Shown here piece after piece: positions 38,014 through 48,669 of a stretch of 49,250 nt of DNA; within the stretch, counting starts at the first letter, position 1; the number at the start of each line of letters is the position of its first letter. Source of the stretch: Pseudomonadota bacterium (lineage in GTDB: Bacteria; Pseudomonadota; Gammaproteobacteria; Burkholderiales; Rhodocyclaceae); the NCBI GenBank assembly GCA_029776255.1, contig JAKOTN010000154.1, positions 1 to 49,250 on the forward strand, given 5' to 3'. The position numbers and the translations under genes are program-made. The notes under the pieces were generated by a model that searched no databases, had not been told where the DNA came from, and saw only the letters and a list, made by a program, of their open reading frames with translations.

Positions 38014-40488
38014 TTATGTTTCAACCGACTCTTGTAGCCGCAATGAATTCGCCACCACCAGCAAGGAACTCCCGGACATGCCAATACCTGCCATCCACGG
38101 GGTGATGAAGCCGGTCATCGCCAACGGCAGAGCGATCACGTTGTAAGCGAAAGACCACAACAAATTCTGGCGAATGATGCGCAACGTCGCCTGCGCCACC
38201 TGGACGCCTCGCCGCAGGTGATCGAGGTTTTCGGACAACAACACCAGATCGGCTTGCGCGCGCGCCAAGTGTGAACCGCCGCCCATGGCGACCGACACCT
38301 GCGCCTGCGCCAGAACCGGCGCGTCGTTGACACCATCGCCGATCATCGCCACCAGCGCGCCACCCGCCTGCAAATGGCAGACATAATCGTGCTTGCCCTG
38401 CGGCGAGACACCGGCCTGGATCTCGTCGATACCCAATGCCAATGCCACCCGCCGTGCCGCCGGCGGTGCGTCGCCGGTGAGCAAGGTGATTCGCCGACCC
38501 GCAACGCGCAAGGCGGCGATCATCGCCGCCGCTTCCGGGCGCGTTTCATCGCCAATACGGAAAACGGCCAGCCACCCGGTTTCGTCGCCGAGACCGATGA
38601 CGGTGTCGCCGCCGGCAATCGTCGTCGTCGCGATTTCGGGCACGGTCTGGCCATGAAGTGCCTGCACGTAATCAAGCCGACCAAGGCGCACGCGCTTTCC
38701 GGCAAGCAAGGCATTGACACCGCAACCGGCCTCGCTGCTCAAGGCATCGACGACGGGCAGAGGGCTTTCCGCCGCCTCGCGGAGCGCCGCGCCGATCGGA
38801 TGTTCCGACGCCTGCTCCAGTGCGGCGGCCAACGCGATGCTCGCCGCCCGGTCGAGTATCCCAAGCGGCAAAACGTCGAGCAAGCGCATTTTCCCGGTCG
38901 TCAGCGTACCTGTTTTATCGAAAACGAAGTGATTCGCACGCGCCAGGGTCTCGACGGCATGGCTGCGCGTCACCAGCAGGCCGGCGCGCGCCATTGCTCC
39001 ACTGGCAACCGTCAACGTTACCGGCGTGGCCAGCGACAGCGCGCAGGGACAGGTGACGACCAATACAGAAACCGTCACCCACAACGCCTGCTGGGGATCA
39101 ATGATCAGCCAGACAACGGCAACCGCCGCCGCCAGCAGCAGCAGCGCAACGATGAAGCGGCTGGCCACCCGGTCGGCCAGATCGACGATTCGCGGTTTTT
39201 CAATCGCCGCGCGCTCCATCAAACGAATGATCGCCGACAAGCGCGTCGCCTCGCCCACGTGCGCCACCGTCACCAGTAAAGGACTCTGAATATTGACCGC
39301 GCCGCCGGTCACCGCGGCGCCGGGGATTTTGTCTACCGGCTGGCTTTCACCGGTCAATAACGCCTCGTCGACCATGCTCTCGCCTTCGAGCACCTGCCCG
39401 TCCGCCGGAATCGGCTCGCCCGGACGAACCAGAACCACATCGCCACATTTGAGATCGGCGGCCAACACTTGTTCGCCGTCGCGATGGGCGGGGTACGCAG
39501 ACAGGCGCGTGGCAACGGTAGGCATCAATTTAGCCAACGCTTCGGTAACGCCAACCGCGCGCTGACGCGCCGTCATCTCCAGAAAACGTCCGCTGAGCAG
39601 GAAAAAGACGAACATCGTCACTGAGTCGAAGTAAACCTCGCCGCTGGCGGTGACCGTCGCCCAGACGCTGGCCGCGAAGGCCGCGCCGACCCCCAGCGCC
39701 ACCGGCACGTCCATGCCGACGCGTCGCCGACGTAAATCGCGCCACGCATTGCGGAAAAACGGCGCCGCGGCGTAGAACACCACCGGCACGGTCAACACCA
39801 GACTGGCCCAGCGCATCAATTGTTCGATGTCGGGCGTCATCTCGCCCGCCGACGCGAAATAGACCGGAACGGCGTACATCATCACCTGCATCATGCCGAA
39901 ACCGGCGACGAACACCCGCCACAGCGCTTCGCGCCTTTCCTTGTTCGCCAATTCCTCGCTTTTCGAGGTGTCGTAGGGATAGGCGCGATAGCCGATGGCC
40001 GCGATGGCCGCCAAAATGGCCGACAGTTTGATTTGTTGCGCATCCCAGCGCACGCGCGCGCGCCGGGTGGCGTAATTGATGTCGACGGCGGTAACGCCGG
40101 CAAGCTGGGAGAGATGCCGCTCATTCAGCCAGATGCACGCCGAACAGGTAATGCCTTCGATGATCAGCGAGGCTTCGCGAATGGTTTTTGCGTCCGCGCT
40201 AACGGAACTATCGGACGCGGCATCGACGGCGCGGACGAAACTTCTCTGGAAATCGGCGTGATCGTAGAGTTGCAAACCATCGATCACGGCCGGCAACGCC
40301 TCGCGCGGCGCATCGGGCAGGGCGTCGCGATGGCGGTAGTACTCGGCCAGGCCGTTGTCGATGATCGCTTGCGCCACGGCCTGGCAGCCGCCGCAGCACA
40401 TCGTTCGCGACAGGCCATCGACGGTGACGACCAGATCGACACCCGCGGGCACCGGCTGGCCGCAATGGTAACAATTGTCGATAGTCAT
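38014..40488 (-). CDS. ccoI: Copper-transporting P1B-type ATPase CcoI/FixI
   Basis: CcoI moves copper across the inner membrane for cbb3 oxidase assembly. The ATG at 40488 gives 824 residues beginning MTIDNCYHCGQPVPAGVDL. The N-terminal CYHC...CCGGC metal-binding region is typical of FixI rather than CopA. A heavy-metal domain follows (GITCSACIWLNERHL), then the membrane metal site CPCALSLATP, the phosphorylation site FDKTGTLTTG and the GDGVNDAPVL hinge. The frame is open upstream to 40617, but those residues are unlike the family. No FNR box was seen upstream; the 237-bp gap to the divergent ribF holds a 16-bp tandem repeat and a TATAAT for ribF. Confidence 0.93.
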   Translation of the reverse strand: MTIDNCYHCGQPVPAGVDLVVTVDGLSRTMCCGGCQAVAQAIIDNGLAEYYRHRDALPDAPREALPAVIDGLQLYDHADFQRSFVRAVDAASDSSVSADAKTIREASLIIEGITCSACIWLNERHLSQLAGVTAVDINYATRRARVRWDAQQIKLSAILAAIAAIGYRAYPYDTSKSEELANKERREALWRVFVAGFGMMQVMMYAVPVYFASAGEMTPDIEQLMRWASLVLTVPVVFYAAAPFFRNAWRDLRRRRVGMDVPVALGVGAAFAASVWATVTASGEVYFDSVTMFVFFLLSGRFLEMTARQRAVGVTEALAKLMPTVATRLSAYPAHRDGEQVLAADLKCGDVVLVRPGEPIPADGQVLEGESMVDEALLTGESQPVDKIPGAAVTGGAVNIQSPLLVTVAHVGEATRLSAIIRLMERAAIEKPRIVDLADRVASRFIVALLLLAAAVAVVWLIIDPQQALWVTVSVLVVTCPCALSLATPVTLTVASGAMARAGLLVTRSHAVETLARANHFVFDKTGTLTTGKMRLLDVLPLGILDRAASIALAAALEQASEHPIGAALREAAESPLPVVDALSSEAGCGVNALLAGKRVRLGRLDYVQALHGQTVPEIATTTIAGGDTVIGLGDETGWLAVFRIGDETRPEAAAMIAALRVAGRRITLLTGDAPPAARRVALALGIDEIQAGVSPQGKHDYVCHLQAGGALVAMIGDGVNDAPVLAQAQVSVAMGGGSHLARAQADLVLLSENLDHLRRGVQVAQATLRIIRQNLLWSFAYNVIALPLAMTGFITPWMAGIGMSGSSLLVVANSLRLQESVET

Positions 40489-40583
40489 CGCTTTTGCCGA
40501 GGCGAAAGTCTCACCGCATGCCCACCTGAAAAGTAAACCGCATACTACCGCCAATCGTCGCGCTCGCCATTCACCGCGTCGCC

Positions 40584-40615
40584 GATCCTGCCGACCAGCG
40601 ATCCTGCCGACCAGC
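40584..40615. repeat. Two tandem copies of a 16-bp unit
   Basis: GATCCTGCCGACCAGC occurs twice without a gap (40584-40599 and 40600-40615) in the ccoI-ribF intergenic region. Related degenerate pieces (GCGACCCGCCAACAGGCG, GACGACCAAGC) follow to about 40680. Confidence 0.7.
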
Positions 40616-40688
40616 AAGCGACGGTGCGCTTGACGACCGTTGCTGACAAGCGACCCGCCAACAGGCGCTGACGACCAAGCAAACCGGT

Positions 40689-40694
40689 TATAAT
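40689..40694 (+). promoter_or_regulatory. -10 element for ribF
   Basis: A perfect TATAAT lies 31 bp upstream of the ribF ATG. A -35-like CTGACG (40668-40673) has a short 15-bp spacer, so the promoter assignment rests mainly on the -10. Confidence 0.5.
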
Positions 40695-40725
40695 CGCACG
40701 TTTTGTTCGCTCTCTCTAGCGCCCG

Positions 40726-41649
40726 ATGCTCGTCTACCGTGGTTTTTCACAGACCGCGCACACGCCAACCGTTCTGACCATAGGCAACTTCGATGGCGTT
40801 CATCTCGGTCACCGTGCGCTACTCGGTCGCCTGACGGCGACCGCCACGCGACTCGGACTGCCAGCGGCGGTGCTGACCTTCGAACCGCATCCGCGTGAAT
40901 TCTTTGCCCCGGAAGCGGCACCCGCCCGCTTGTCGACCTTGCGCGAAAAACTCGAACTGCTTGCCGATGACGGTGTCGATCTGGCTTATGTCTGCCACTT
41001 CAACGCCCGCTTCGCCGCCTTGAGCGCCGATGAATTCATCGAACGCGTTCTGGTGGGCGCCCTGCGCGCGCGCCATCTGATCGTCGGCGACGACTTTCGT
41101 TTCGGCGCCCGGCGTGCCGGCGATTTCACGCTGTTGCGCGCGGCCGGCGACCGTTTCGGCTTCCGGGTCGAGGCCATGGACAGCGTGACCTTCGAAGGCG
41201 AGCGCGCCTCCAGCTCGGCCGTGCGCGAGGCATTGCGGGAGGGCCGTCTCGAACGCGCGGCCCGCCTGCTTGGCCGGCCGTATTCGATCGACGGCCGCGT
41301 CGTGCATGGCGACAAACTCGGTCGCCAGATCGGCTTCGCCACCGCCAACATTCGCATCAAGCACGACCGCCCACCGTTGCAAGGCGTTTTCGCCGTCGAG
41401 GTCCGGGGGTTGCCGGGGGGGCCGTATCGCGGCGCCGCCAATCTCGGTTTCCGGCCGAGCGCCGGCCAGACCACCCGCCCGCTGCTCGAAGTGCATCTGT
41501 TCGATTTCAATGCCGATATCTACGGCGCCCACCTCAATGTCCGCTTTCTGCACAAACTGCGCGACGAAATGAAGTTTCCCGATTTCAATGCCTTGAAGGC
41601 GCGGATCGCCCGCGATGTCGAGGCCACGAAACAGTACTTCCAGTTGTGA
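40726..41649 (+). CDS. ribF: Bifunctional riboflavin kinase / FAD synthetase
   Basis: The enzyme makes FMN and then FAD from riboflavin. The 307-residue protein has an N-terminal nucleotidyltransferase domain ([17 protein letters not shown], and the [13 protein letters not shown] region with [12 protein letters not shown]). The C-terminal flavokinase domain has [20 protein letters not shown] and a late [14 protein letters not shown] segment containing the catalytic Glu region. It heads the ribF-ileS-lspA-fkpB-ispH block; ileS starts 8 bp after its stop. Confidence 0.95.
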   Translation: MLVYRGFSQTAHTPTVLTIGNFDGVHLGHRALLGRLTATATRLGLPAAVLTFEPHPREFFAPEAAPARLSTLREKLELLADDGVDLAYVCHFNARFAALSADEFIERVLVGALRARHLIVGDDFRFGARRAGDFTLLRAAGDRFGFRVEAMDSVTFEGERASSSAVREALREGRLERAARLLGRPYSIDGRVVHGDKLGRQIGFATANIRIKHDRPPLQGVFAVEVRGLPGGPYRGAANLGFRPSAGQTTRPLLEVHLFDFNADIYGAHLNVRFLHKLRDEMKFPDFNALKARIARDVEATKQYFQL

Positions 41650-41657
41650 GACCCGCC

Positions 41658-44486
41658 ATGGCCGACTACAAAAAAACCCTCAACCTGACCGACACGCCGT
41701 TTCCGATGCGCGGCGATCTAGCCAAACGCGAACCGCGGTGGGTCGATGCCTGGCGCGACAGTCAGCTTTATCAACGCATCCGCGCCGCCTCGGCGGGGCG
41801 CCCGCGCTTCGTGCTGCACGACGGACCGCCCTACGCCAATGGCGACATCCATATCGGCCACGCGGTTAACAAGATCCTCAAGGACATCATCGTCCGCTCG
41901 AAGACGCTCGCCGGCTTCGACGCGCCCTACGTGCCGGGCTGGGACTGCCACGGCCTGCCGATCGAACACCAGATCGAAAAACAGCACGGCAAACACGTCG
42001 CCGCCGACCGCGTGCGCGAACTTTGCCGCGCCTTCGCCACCGAACAGGTCGAGCGTCAGAAGAAGGATTTCATCCGCCTCGGGATTCTCGGCGACTGGGA
42101 TCGGCCGTATCTGACAATGAACTTCAAGACCGAGGCCGACGAAATCCGCACTCTCGGCCGGATTCTGAACAAAGGCTACCTCTATCAAGGTCTCAAGCCG
42201 GTCAACTGGTGTCTCGATTGTCGCTCGGCGCTGGCCGAAGCCGAGGTGGAATACGAGGACAAAACCTCGTCGGCCATCGATGTCGCCTTCGAAGTGCACC
42301 CCAATCATGCCGACAAGGTGGCCAAGGCGTTCGGACTGACCCACTTGCGCGGGCCGGCCTTCGCGGTGATCTGGACCACGACTCCCTGGACCCTGCCGGC
42401 CAACGAAGCGGTCAGCGCGCATCCGGACTTCGACTACGAGTTGGTCGACACCCCCAAGGGCGCGCTGATCCTGGCGCGCGAACTGGCGGCGGCCTGCCTG
42501 CGACGCCATGGGCTGAGCGGCACCGCCATCGGCTCGGCCAAGGGCGCGGCGCTGGAACATGTGCTGCTCAAGCACCCCTTCCAGACGCGCGACGTAGCCA
42601 TCATCTGCGGCCGGCACGTCACCGTCGAGGCCGGCACCGGCCTGGTGCATACCGCGCCCGCGCACGGTACCGACGACTATTTGATCGGCAAGGTCTACGG
42701 CCTGCCGGTCACCAATCCGGTGGGCGACGACGGCCGCTTCGTTGCCGAAATCCCGGCCTTGTCGGTCGGTGAACTGGCCGGGAAATCGGTATGGGACGCC
42801 AACTCGCTGGTATTGCAGGAATTGACCGCCACCGGTCACCTGCTGAAAGCCGAGAAGATCCAGCACAGTTACCCGCATTGCTGGCGTCACAAGACGCCGA
42901 TCATATTCCGTGCCACCACGCAGTGGTTCATCGGCATGGATCACCGCGCGGCGCCCGCCGACGACGCGCCGACCCACACTGGCGACGAAGAACCCAGCTT
43001 GCGCTGGTGCGCCGAACGGGCGGTGGACGAAACGCAATTTTTCCCGACCTGGGGCCGCGCCCGTCTCGAGGCGATGATGCGCACGCGCCCCGACTGGTGC
43101 GTGTCCCGGCAACGCAACTGGGGCGTGCCACTACCGTTTTTCCTGCATCGCGAAACCGACGCGCTGCATCCGCGCACCGCCGAACTGATCGAAGCGATCG
43201 CCTTGCGCGTCGAGAAGGAAGGCATCGAAGCATGGTTCGCGCTGGACGCCCGGGAACTGCTGGGCGACGACGCCGACGATTACCGCAAGATGAGCGATAC
43301 GCTCGATGTGTGGTTCGACTCCGGCGCGACGCACGCCAGCGTCCTGCGCGGCTCGCATCGCGACGACCTGGCCTACCCCGCCGATCTCTATCTGGAAGGT
43401 TCGGACCAGCATCGCGGCTGGTTCCAGAGTTCGCTGCTGATCGGTTGCGCCACCGACGGCCGCGCGCCCTACAAAGCGCTGTTAACGCACGGTTTCGTCG
43501 TCGACGGCAAGGGCTTGAAGATGTCGAAATCGAAAGGCAACGTCATCGCGCCGCAAAAGATCGCCGATACGCTGGGCGCGGAAATCCTTCGCCTGTGGGT
43601 CGCCGCCACCGATTATTCCGGCGAACTGTCGATCTCCGACGAAATCCTCAAGCGCGTCGTCGAAGCCTACCGCCGCATCCGCAACACACTGCGTTTCCTG
43701 CTGGCCAACACCGTCGATTTCGACGCCTCGCGCGACCTGCTCGACGTTGCCGACCTTCTGGAAATCGACCGTTACGCGCTGGCGATGACCCGGCAACTGC
43801 AAACGCAATGCGAGGCCGACTACGAACGTTTCGAGTTTCATCGCGTGGTGCAATCGCTACAGACCTTCTGCTCCGAAGACCTCGGCGGCTTCTACCTCGA
43901 CATTCTCAAAGACCGTCTATATACCGCCGCCGCCGACTCGCGGGCACGCCGTTCGGCGCAAAGCGCGCTGTGGCACATCCTGCAAGCCGTCGTCAAACTG
44001 ATGGCGCCGGTTCTCAGCTTCACCGCCGAGGAAATCTGGCGCCTGCAAACCGGCGACGCCGAGCAGTCGATCATGCTCCAGACCTGGCAGCCGCTGCCGG
44101 CCCCGGCCACCGAAGGAGAACTGCTGGACAAATGGCGGCGCATTCGCGGCTACCGTGCCGAGGTGATGCGCGCCCTCGAGGAACTGCGTATCGAAGGCCG
44201 GATCGGCTCCTCGCTGCAAGCCGAAGTCCGACTGCACTGCGATGGCGAAAAGTTCGACACCCTGAACTCGCTGGGCGACGACCTGCGCTTCGTGTTGATC
44301 TGCTCGAAAGCCAGCGTGGTCCGCGACGACCACGACACCTTGGTCTGCGCGCCGTTGGCGCTGGCCAAATGCGAACGCTGCTGGCATGTCCGCGAGGATG
44401 TCGGCACCGATCCCGCGCACCCCGGCTTATGCGGCCGCTGCGTCAGCAACCTGCATGGCGAAGGTGAACCGCGTGCCTTCGCGTAA
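41658..44486 (+). CDS. ileS: Isoleucyl-tRNA synthetase
   Basis: This class I aminoacyl-tRNA synthetase has 942 residues. The HIGH motif lies in [19 protein letters not shown] and the KMSKS motif in [15 protein letters not shown]. The CP1 editing domain carries [18 protein letters not shown]. The C-terminus has a zinc-binding Cys set ([18 protein letters not shown]), so it is the bacterial eubacterial-type enzyme rather than the mupirocin-resistant type. The ATG at 41658 is preferred over a GTG four codons earlier that touches the ribF stop. The last 32 bases overlap the lspA frame if lspA starts at its ATG. Confidence 0.97.
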   Translation: MADYKKTLNLTDTPFPMRGDLAKREPRWVDAWRDSQLYQRIRAASAGRPRFVLHDGPPYANGDIHIGHAVNKILKDIIVRSKTLAGFDAPYVPGWDCHGLPIEHQIEKQHGKHVAADRVRELCRAFATEQVERQKKDFIRLGILGDWDRPYLTMNFKTEADEIRTLGRILNKGYLYQGLKPVNWCLDCRSALAEAEVEYEDKTSSAIDVAFEVHPNHADKVAKAFGLTHLRGPAFAVIWTTTPWTLPANEAVSAHPDFDYELVDTPKGALILARELAAACLRRHGLSGTAIGSAKGAALEHVLLKHPFQTRDVAIICGRHVTVEAGTGLVHTAPAHGTDDYLIGKVYGLPVTNPVGDDGRFVAEIPALSVGELAGKSVWDANSLVLQELTATGHLLKAEKIQHSYPHCWRHKTPIIFRATTQWFIGMDHRAAPADDAPTHTGDEEPSLRWCAERAVDETQFFPTWGRARLEAMMRTRPDWCVSRQRNWGVPLPFFLHRETDALHPRTAELIEAIALRVEKEGIEAWFALDARELLGDDADDYRKMSDTLDVWFDSGATHASVLRGSHRDDLAYPADLYLEGSDQHRGWFQSSLLIGCATDGRAPYKALLTHGFVVDGKGLKMSKSKGNVIAPQKIADTLGAEILRLWVAATDYSGELSISDEILKRVVEAYRRIRNTLRFLLANTVDFDASRDLLDVADLLEIDRYALAMTRQLQTQCEADYERFEFHRVVQSLQTFCSEDLGGFYLDILKDRLYTAAADSRARRSAQSALWHILQAVVKLMAPVLSFTAEEIWRLQTGDAEQSIMLQTWQPLPAPATEGELLDKWRRIRGYRAEVMRALEELRIEGRIGSSLQAEVRLHCDGEKFDTLNSLGDDLRFVLICSKASVVRDDHDTLVCAPLALAKCERCWHVREDVGTDPAHPGLCGRCVSNLHGEGEPRAFA

Positions 44487-44988
44487 CATCGATCGCTGGC
44501 TGTGGCTTGCCGGCGTCGTCGTCCTGGTCGACCAGATCAGCAAATGGCTGGTTCTTGCCTGGCTTCGACCCGGCGAATCGATCCACGTCGCGCCGTTCTT
44601 CAACTGGGTGCTCACCTATAACCCCGGCGCCGCCTTCAGCTTTCTCGCCGACGCCGACGGCTGGCAGCGCTGGTTCTTCTCCGGCTTGGCGCTAGCCATC
44701 GCGCTGTGGATCGTCCGCCTGCTACCACGGCATAGCGGCGACTTCCGTTTATCCTTGTCGCTGACCTTGATTCTCGGCGGCGCCGTGGGCAACGTCATCG
44801 ATCGACTGCGTTTCGGCGCGGTCGTCGACTTCATTCAATGGCATGCCGCCGGTTTCTATTGGCCCGCGTTCAATATCGCCGATGCGGCGATCTGCATCGG
44901 CGCGGTGTTGATGGTCTGGGACCAGTTCACCGGCATGCCAGCCGGCGAGAAAGCGGAAAAGCCCCCAACGCCAGGAGGACACGCGTGA
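44455..44988 (+). CDS. lspA: Prolipoprotein signal peptidase (signal peptidase II)
   Basis: This inner-membrane aspartic protease cuts the signal peptide from lipid-modified prolipoproteins. The 177-residue protein has four membrane segments. The catalytic Asp residues lie in [19 protein letters not shown] and [11 protein letters not shown], and the conserved [11 protein letters not shown] block is present. The ATG at 44455 gives a 32-bp overlap with ileS. A GTG at 44473 has AAGG 8 bases upstream and may be the real start. Its TGA overlaps the GTG of fkpB. Confidence 0.94.
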   Translation: MAKVNRVPSRNIDRWLWLAGVVVLVDQISKWLVLAWLRPGESIHVAPFFNWVLTYNPGAAFSFLADADGWQRWFFSGLALAIALWIVRLLPRHSGDFRLSLSLTLILGGAVGNVIDRLRFGAVVDFIQWHAAGFYWPAFNIADAAICIGAVLMVWDQFTGMPAGEKAEKPPTPGGHA

Positions 44989-45452
44989 ACGAGTGCCCCG
45001 CTCCGCCACCGGTGGCGACTCGCGCCGTGGTCGGCCCCGACAGCTACCTGACGTTGCACTACCGTCTCGCCGATCTCGGCGGCACCGAGCACGTCAGCAC
45101 CTTCGATCTGTCGCCGGCAACCTTGCAAATGGGCAGCGGCCAACTGGCCGAAACGCTGGAACGCTGCCTCCTCGGCCTGCCGGCCGGCGAACGCCATGTT
45201 TTTCAACTGGCGGCGGCCGATGCGTTCGGCGAACACAATCCGCGCCTCGTCGAGCGGATCGCCCGTGGCGCCTTGCCGGCGGATGTCGAACTCAAGGAAA
45301 ATTCACTGATCGAATTCGCCGCGCCGAACGGTGGCGCCGGTTTCGCCGGGTTCCTGCGCGAACTGAGCGACAGCAGCGCTGTTTTCGATTTCAACCACCC
45401 GCTCGCCGGCAAGACGATTCTCTTCGAAGTCGAAGTGATCGCGATCATGTAG
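44985..45452 (+). CDS. fkpB: FKBP-type peptidyl-prolyl isomerase, SlpA/FkpB-like
   Basis: The 155-residue protein is a SlyD/FkpB-type FKBP with an inserted flap domain. Features are [40 protein letters not shown] and the end [19 protein letters not shown], which is diagnostic of the family. It starts with GTG at 44985, overlaps the lspA stop (GTGA) and has AGGAGG at 44973-44978. FkpB is commonly encoded between lspA and ispH in proteobacteria, as here. Confidence 0.92.
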   Translation: MNECPAPPPVATRAVVGPDSYLTLHYRLADLGGTEHVSTFDLSPATLQMGSGQLAETLERCLLGLPAGERHVFQLAAADAFGEHNPRLVERIARGALPADVELKENSLIEFAAPNGGAGFAGFLRELSDSSAVFDFNHPLAGKTILFEVEVIAIM

Positions 45453-45460
45453 AGGTCGTC

Positions 45461-46381
45461 ATGGAGATCTTTCTCGCCAATCCCCGCGGTTTTTGCGCCG
45501 GCGTCGACCGCGCCATCGCCATCGTCGAACGCGCCATCGAAAAATTTGGCGCCCCGATCTACGTCCGCCACGAAGTGGTGCACAACAAATTCGTCTGCGA
45601 CAACCTGCGCGACAAGGGCGCCATATTCGTCGACGATCTCGCCGACGTACCCACCGGCAGCACGGTGATTTTCAGCGCGCATGGCGTCGCCAAGGCCGTG
45701 CGCGACGACGCGGAGGCGCGCGGCCTGAAAGTCTTCGACGCCACCTGCCCGCTGGTGACCAAGGTGCACCTGGAAGTCGCGCGGATGCGCCGTGAAGGCT
45801 ACGAGATCGTGATGATCGGCCACAAGGGGCACCCGGAAGTCGAGGGCACGATGGGACAAAGCCCGGACGGCATGCATCTGGTGGAAACCGTCGCCGACGC
45901 CGGCCGTCTGAACGTGAACGCGCCTGCCCGTCTGGCTTACGTGACCCAGACCACGTTGTCGGTGGACGACGCCGCGCAAGTGGTTGCCGCCTTGCGGGCG
46001 CGCTTTCCGGATATCGTCGGCCCCAAGAAAGACGACATCTGCTATGCCACGCAAAACCGGCAGGATGCGGTCAAGCAATTGGCCGCGACGGCCGAAGTGG
46101 TGCTGGTCGTCGGCAGTCCGTCGAGTTCCAACTCCAATCGTCTGCGCGAAGTCGCCGAACTACGCGGCGCCAAGGCGTATCTGGTCGATAACGCCACGCA
46201 GATCGAACCGGCATGGCTGGCCGGGGTCCGCCGCGTCGGCGTCACCGCCGGCGCATCGGCGCCGGAAGTACTGGTTGACAATGTCGTCAACCGCTTGGCG
46301 GACGGCACCGCGTCGCACGTGGCGCAGATCGCCGGCGCCGAAGAACACGTCACCTTCGCCCTGCCCCGCGAACTGCAATAA
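45461..46381 (+). CDS. ispH: 4-hydroxy-3-methylbut-2-enyl diphosphate reductase
   Basis: The enzyme performs the last step of the MEP isoprenoid pathway, reducing HMBPP to IPP and DMAPP with a [4Fe-4S] centre. The 306-residue protein contains the three cluster Cys regions [24 protein letters not shown] and [11 protein letters not shown]. The substrate-binding ARRE-like region ([15 protein letters not shown]) and the [12 protein letters not shown] and GASAPEVLV motifs follow. The ATG at 45461 is 8 bp after the fkpB stop, with GAGG upstream. Confidence 0.96.
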   Translation: MEIFLANPRGFCAGVDRAIAIVERAIEKFGAPIYVRHEVVHNKFVCDNLRDKGAIFVDDLADVPTGSTVIFSAHGVAKAVRDDAEARGLKVFDATCPLVTKVHLEVARMRREGYEIVMIGHKGHPEVEGTMGQSPDGMHLVETVADAGRLNVNAPARLAYVTQTTLSVDDAAQVVAALRARFPDIVGPKKDDICYATQNRQDAVKQLAATAEVVLVVGSPSSSNSNRLREVAELRGAKAYLVDNATQIEPAWLAGVRRVGVTAGASAPEVLVDNVVNRLADGTASHVAQIAGAEEHVTFALPRELQ

Positions 46382-46532
46382 GCACGCCCAGCACAGGTCG
46401 CCGACACTTTGAATTCGCTGGCCTCGCTGGTCACGCGCACCTCGACGGGATTTTGGACTACCATCGCTTCGTGGCATGCACGGTCGCGCGCCGCGCGCCC
46501 CGGCTTCCGCCCTTGTTCTGATTCAACTTTCC

Positions 46533-46538
46533 TATAAT
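46533..46538 (+). promoter_or_regulatory. Possible -10 element upstream of the 46584 gene
   Basis: A perfect TATAAT lies 45 bp before the ATG at 46584, in the 202-bp gap after ispH. No -35 of good quality is seen at 16-18 bp. Confidence 0.35.
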
Positions 46539-46583
46539 CTCTCGCGCCAATTTCCCTGCGACCTGATCGGATACGTCCCAACC

Positions 46584-47090
46584 ATGACTACCCATACGTC
46601 CCCCTCTTCGGCCGGCAAGCGCAAAACCGGCTGGCTCTGGTTCGTGCTCCTGTTGCTCATCGTTTTCCCGGTGGTGTGGATCTGGGGAATGATGTCCTGG
46701 AGCTATTCTTCCGGCGAGCGTGCCGGCTGGGTGCAGAAATTCTCCAAGAAAGGCTGGGTCTGCAAAACCTGGGAAGGCGAACTGGCGCTGGTGACCATGC
46801 CAGGCACGGCGCAAGAGAAATACGTGTTCACCGTGTGGGACGACGCCGTGGCGCAACAGATCAACGCGGCCATGGGCAAGCGCGTATCGCTGCACTACGA
46901 CGAAAAAGTCGGTTTACCGGGCAGTTGTTTTGGTGAAACGCGGTATTGGGTGCGCGGCGTGAAAATCGTCGAAGAGATTCCGCTGGCACCAGGCGTGGTC
47001 CTGCCCGCGCCACGGACAACGGCAGCGCCGGCAGCGCCCACCGCCGCGCCGGCGGCGACCACGGTTGCCCCCCCGGACGCGCAAAAATAA
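46584..47090 (+). CDS. Membrane-anchored hypothetical protein with Pro/Ala-rich tail
   Basis: I do not recognise a named domain with certainty. The 168-residue protein has a short basic N-terminus and one membrane helix (about residues 15-35, WLWFVLLLLIVFPVVWIWGM). An extracytoplasmic domain follows with GERAGWVQKFSKKGWVCKTW and GKRVSLHYDEKVGLPGSCFG; the two Cys could form a disulfide. The last 35 residues are Ala/Pro/Thr-rich low-complexity sequence. Homologous small proteins appear to be common in betaproteobacteria, but I cannot assign a role. It converges on the esterase gene with a 4-bp gap and no visible terminator. Confidence 0.7.
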   Translation: MTTHTSPSSAGKRKTGWLWFVLLLLIVFPVVWIWGMMSWSYSSGERAGWVQKFSKKGWVCKTWEGELALVTMPGTAQEKYVFTVWDDAVAQQINAAMGKRVSLHYDEKVGLPGSCFGETRYWVRGVKIVEEIPLAPGVVLPAPRTTAAPAAPTAAPAATTVAPPDAQK

Positions 47091-47094
47091 CTTC

Positions 47095-48207
47095 TCAGGC
47101 TCGTTGCTGGTCGTCGCCCGCGCAAGCGCGCGGCGCGGTGGCGTCGATGAACTTTCGTATCTCGTCGAACGCCTGCCGCGCCTCGCACAAGTCGGGATCG
47201 AACAGATGCCAGACATGCGCCACGTGCGCCCAGGTCTGTAAGCGAACGGGCGACCCCGCCGCCCGCGCCTTGTTGGCGTACCGCAGACTGTCGTCAAGCA
47301 GCATTTCGGCGTCGCTGGCCTGAATCAGCAACGGCGGCAGCCGAGATAAATCGCCAAACACCGGTGACAGCACGGGATCGCAAGGCCGCAACCGATTTTG
47401 CAACCACGCCAGCCACAGCAGAACACTGCGTGGCACCCGCGCCAGCGGCGCGGACATCGGGCCGATCAGCGGATCGGTGTCGATATTGCCCTTGAGACTG
47501 GGGCTGCCCAGCGTGGCGTCGGTCGCCGGCGACAGCACCACCGCCGCCGCGGGCGAACGCCAGCCCCGATCGCGAACCGTCGCCAGCAGCGACAACGCCA
47601 GATTGCCGCCGGCGGAATCGCCCGCGACAAAAACGGTACCCGCCGCCGCGCGGCCCTCCGGACCGTTCTCCAGCAACCACAGATACGCACGGCGGCAATC
47701 GTCGATTCCGGCCAGGCGCGAATGCTCGGGCATCAGGCGGTAATCGACGACGAGCACCGCGCCGCCGGTGATCGCCGAAAAGCGCGTGCTGATTGGACGA
47801 TGGCTGCGCGGACTGCCCATGCGATAAGCGCCACCGTGGAGATAAAGCGTGCGCCGCCGCCCGTCCGCGCCGGGCGCCAGCACCCACTCCGCCGCCACGC
47901 CTCCCGCGTCGACAGCGACGAAACGGGCCGCGCCCTGACACTCGTCGAACATATTGTCGAAATGCTCGCGCAGTAAGGCCAGCCGTTGCCGCGCCGGCGC
48001 CCGCCTCGCCGGCTCCAGCAAATTCGCCAATCGTTTGGCCACCTCGCGGTGTTCGTCGTTCGGCGCCCCACCACTTGAGAAACGCTGACGAAGAGCATCG
48101 GGCAACCGATCCCAAGTCGCCAGATCCGCTCCGCGCAAATAACGGGCGACACCAAACCACAGCAGAACAGCCAGCGCCAACATCACGAACAGCACATCGG
48201 TAGTCAT
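47095..48207 (-). CDS. Alpha/beta-hydrolase of the hormone-sensitive-lipase (HSL) family
   Basis: This predicted esterase or lipase of 370 residues has an N-terminal hydrophobic helix (about residues 4-20, DVLFVMLALAVLLWFGV) that probably anchors it in the membrane. The HSL motifs are complete: oxyanion-hole HGGAY, the nucleophile elbow GDSAGGN, and the acid and base regions QASDAEMLLDDS and HVAHVWHLF. The substrate is unknown, and PHB or lipid ester turnover is only one option. I use the ATG at 48207, with GAGG upstream. The 260 bp between this gene and the tRNA terminator show no feature. Confidence 0.85.
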   Translation of the reverse strand: MTTDVLFVMLALAVLLWFGVARYLRGADLATWDRLPDALRQRFSSGGAPNDEHREVAKRLANLLEPARRAPARQRLALLREHFDNMFDECQGAARFVAVDAGGVAAEWVLAPGADGRRRTLYLHGGAYRMGSPRSHRPISTRFSAITGGAVLVVDYRLMPEHSRLAGIDDCRRAYLWLLENGPEGRAAAGTVFVAGDSAGGNLALSLLATVRDRGWRSPAAAVVLSPATDATLGSPSLKGNIDTDPLIGPMSAPLARVPRSVLLWLAWLQNRLRPCDPVLSPVFGDLSRLPPLLIQASDAEMLLDDSLRYANKARAAGSPVRLQTWAHVAHVWHLFDPDLCEARQAFDEIRKFIDATAPRACAGDDQQRA

Positions 48208-48467
48208 TCGCCGACCCTCGAAACAATTCACGACGGAGTTTATCAGAGCCGCCGGAATCGTCCGACGGTGAGTTCACAAGCTCGCGGCCCATCGGCATCA
48301 CGTCAACGTTTTACGGTTTTGCCGTTTCACCTCCCGACCCGAACAGGCGAGGCAGAATCGCCACAGGCACGGTGGAAGTTTTCTTGCCCGCGAGAATGGC
48401 GCCACTGGCAGGGCAAAAAGCAGTGCCCGGAAGTCAGCGAGCGTTTACGCCGGCCGTAAAACGAGGA

Positions 48468-48495
48468 AAGGGGAAGCGCTTTCGCACTTCCCCTT
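48468..48495 (-). terminator. Terminator of the tRNA-Gly transcript
   Basis: AAGGGGAAG (48468-48476) pairs with CTTCCCCTT (48487-48495), and inner pairs close a small TTTC loop. On the minus strand it follows the tRNA by 7 bases and runs into a T-rich stretch. Confidence 0.75.
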
Positions 48496-48502
48496 CAAAA
48501 TC

Positions 48503-48578
48503 TGGAGCGGGAAAAGAGTCTCGAACTCTCGACCTATACCTTGGCAAGGTATCGCTCTACCAACTGAGCTATTCCCGC
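48503..48578 (-). tRNA. tRNA-Gly (anticodon GCC), CCA encoded
   Basis: This is a 76-nt cloverleaf on the minus strand. The acceptor stem is GCGGGAA/TTCCCGC with discriminator T and encoded CCA. The D arm contains AGCTCAGTTGGTAGAGC, the anticodon loop CTTGCCAAG reads GCC, and the T loop is GTTCGAGAC. Its promoter and terminator are both visible, so it is an independent unit. Confidence 0.96.
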
Positions 48579-48620
48579 AGAACACCGCCTTGCAGTCACT
48601 CACCGCAAGCAGTGGCCGGG

Positions 48621-48649
48621 ATTATCCGCAGACCGGTCGATGGTGTCAA
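48621..48649 (-). promoter_or_regulatory. Sigma70 promoter of tRNA-Gly
   Basis: On the minus strand a perfect TTGACA (complement of 48644-48649), a 17-bp spacer and GATAAT (complement of 48621-48626) lie 43 bp upstream of the tRNA 5' end. It is the best sigma70 match I found in the window. Confidence 0.88.
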
Positions 48650-48669
48650 CCCCAAGCGACGCGGTAATA

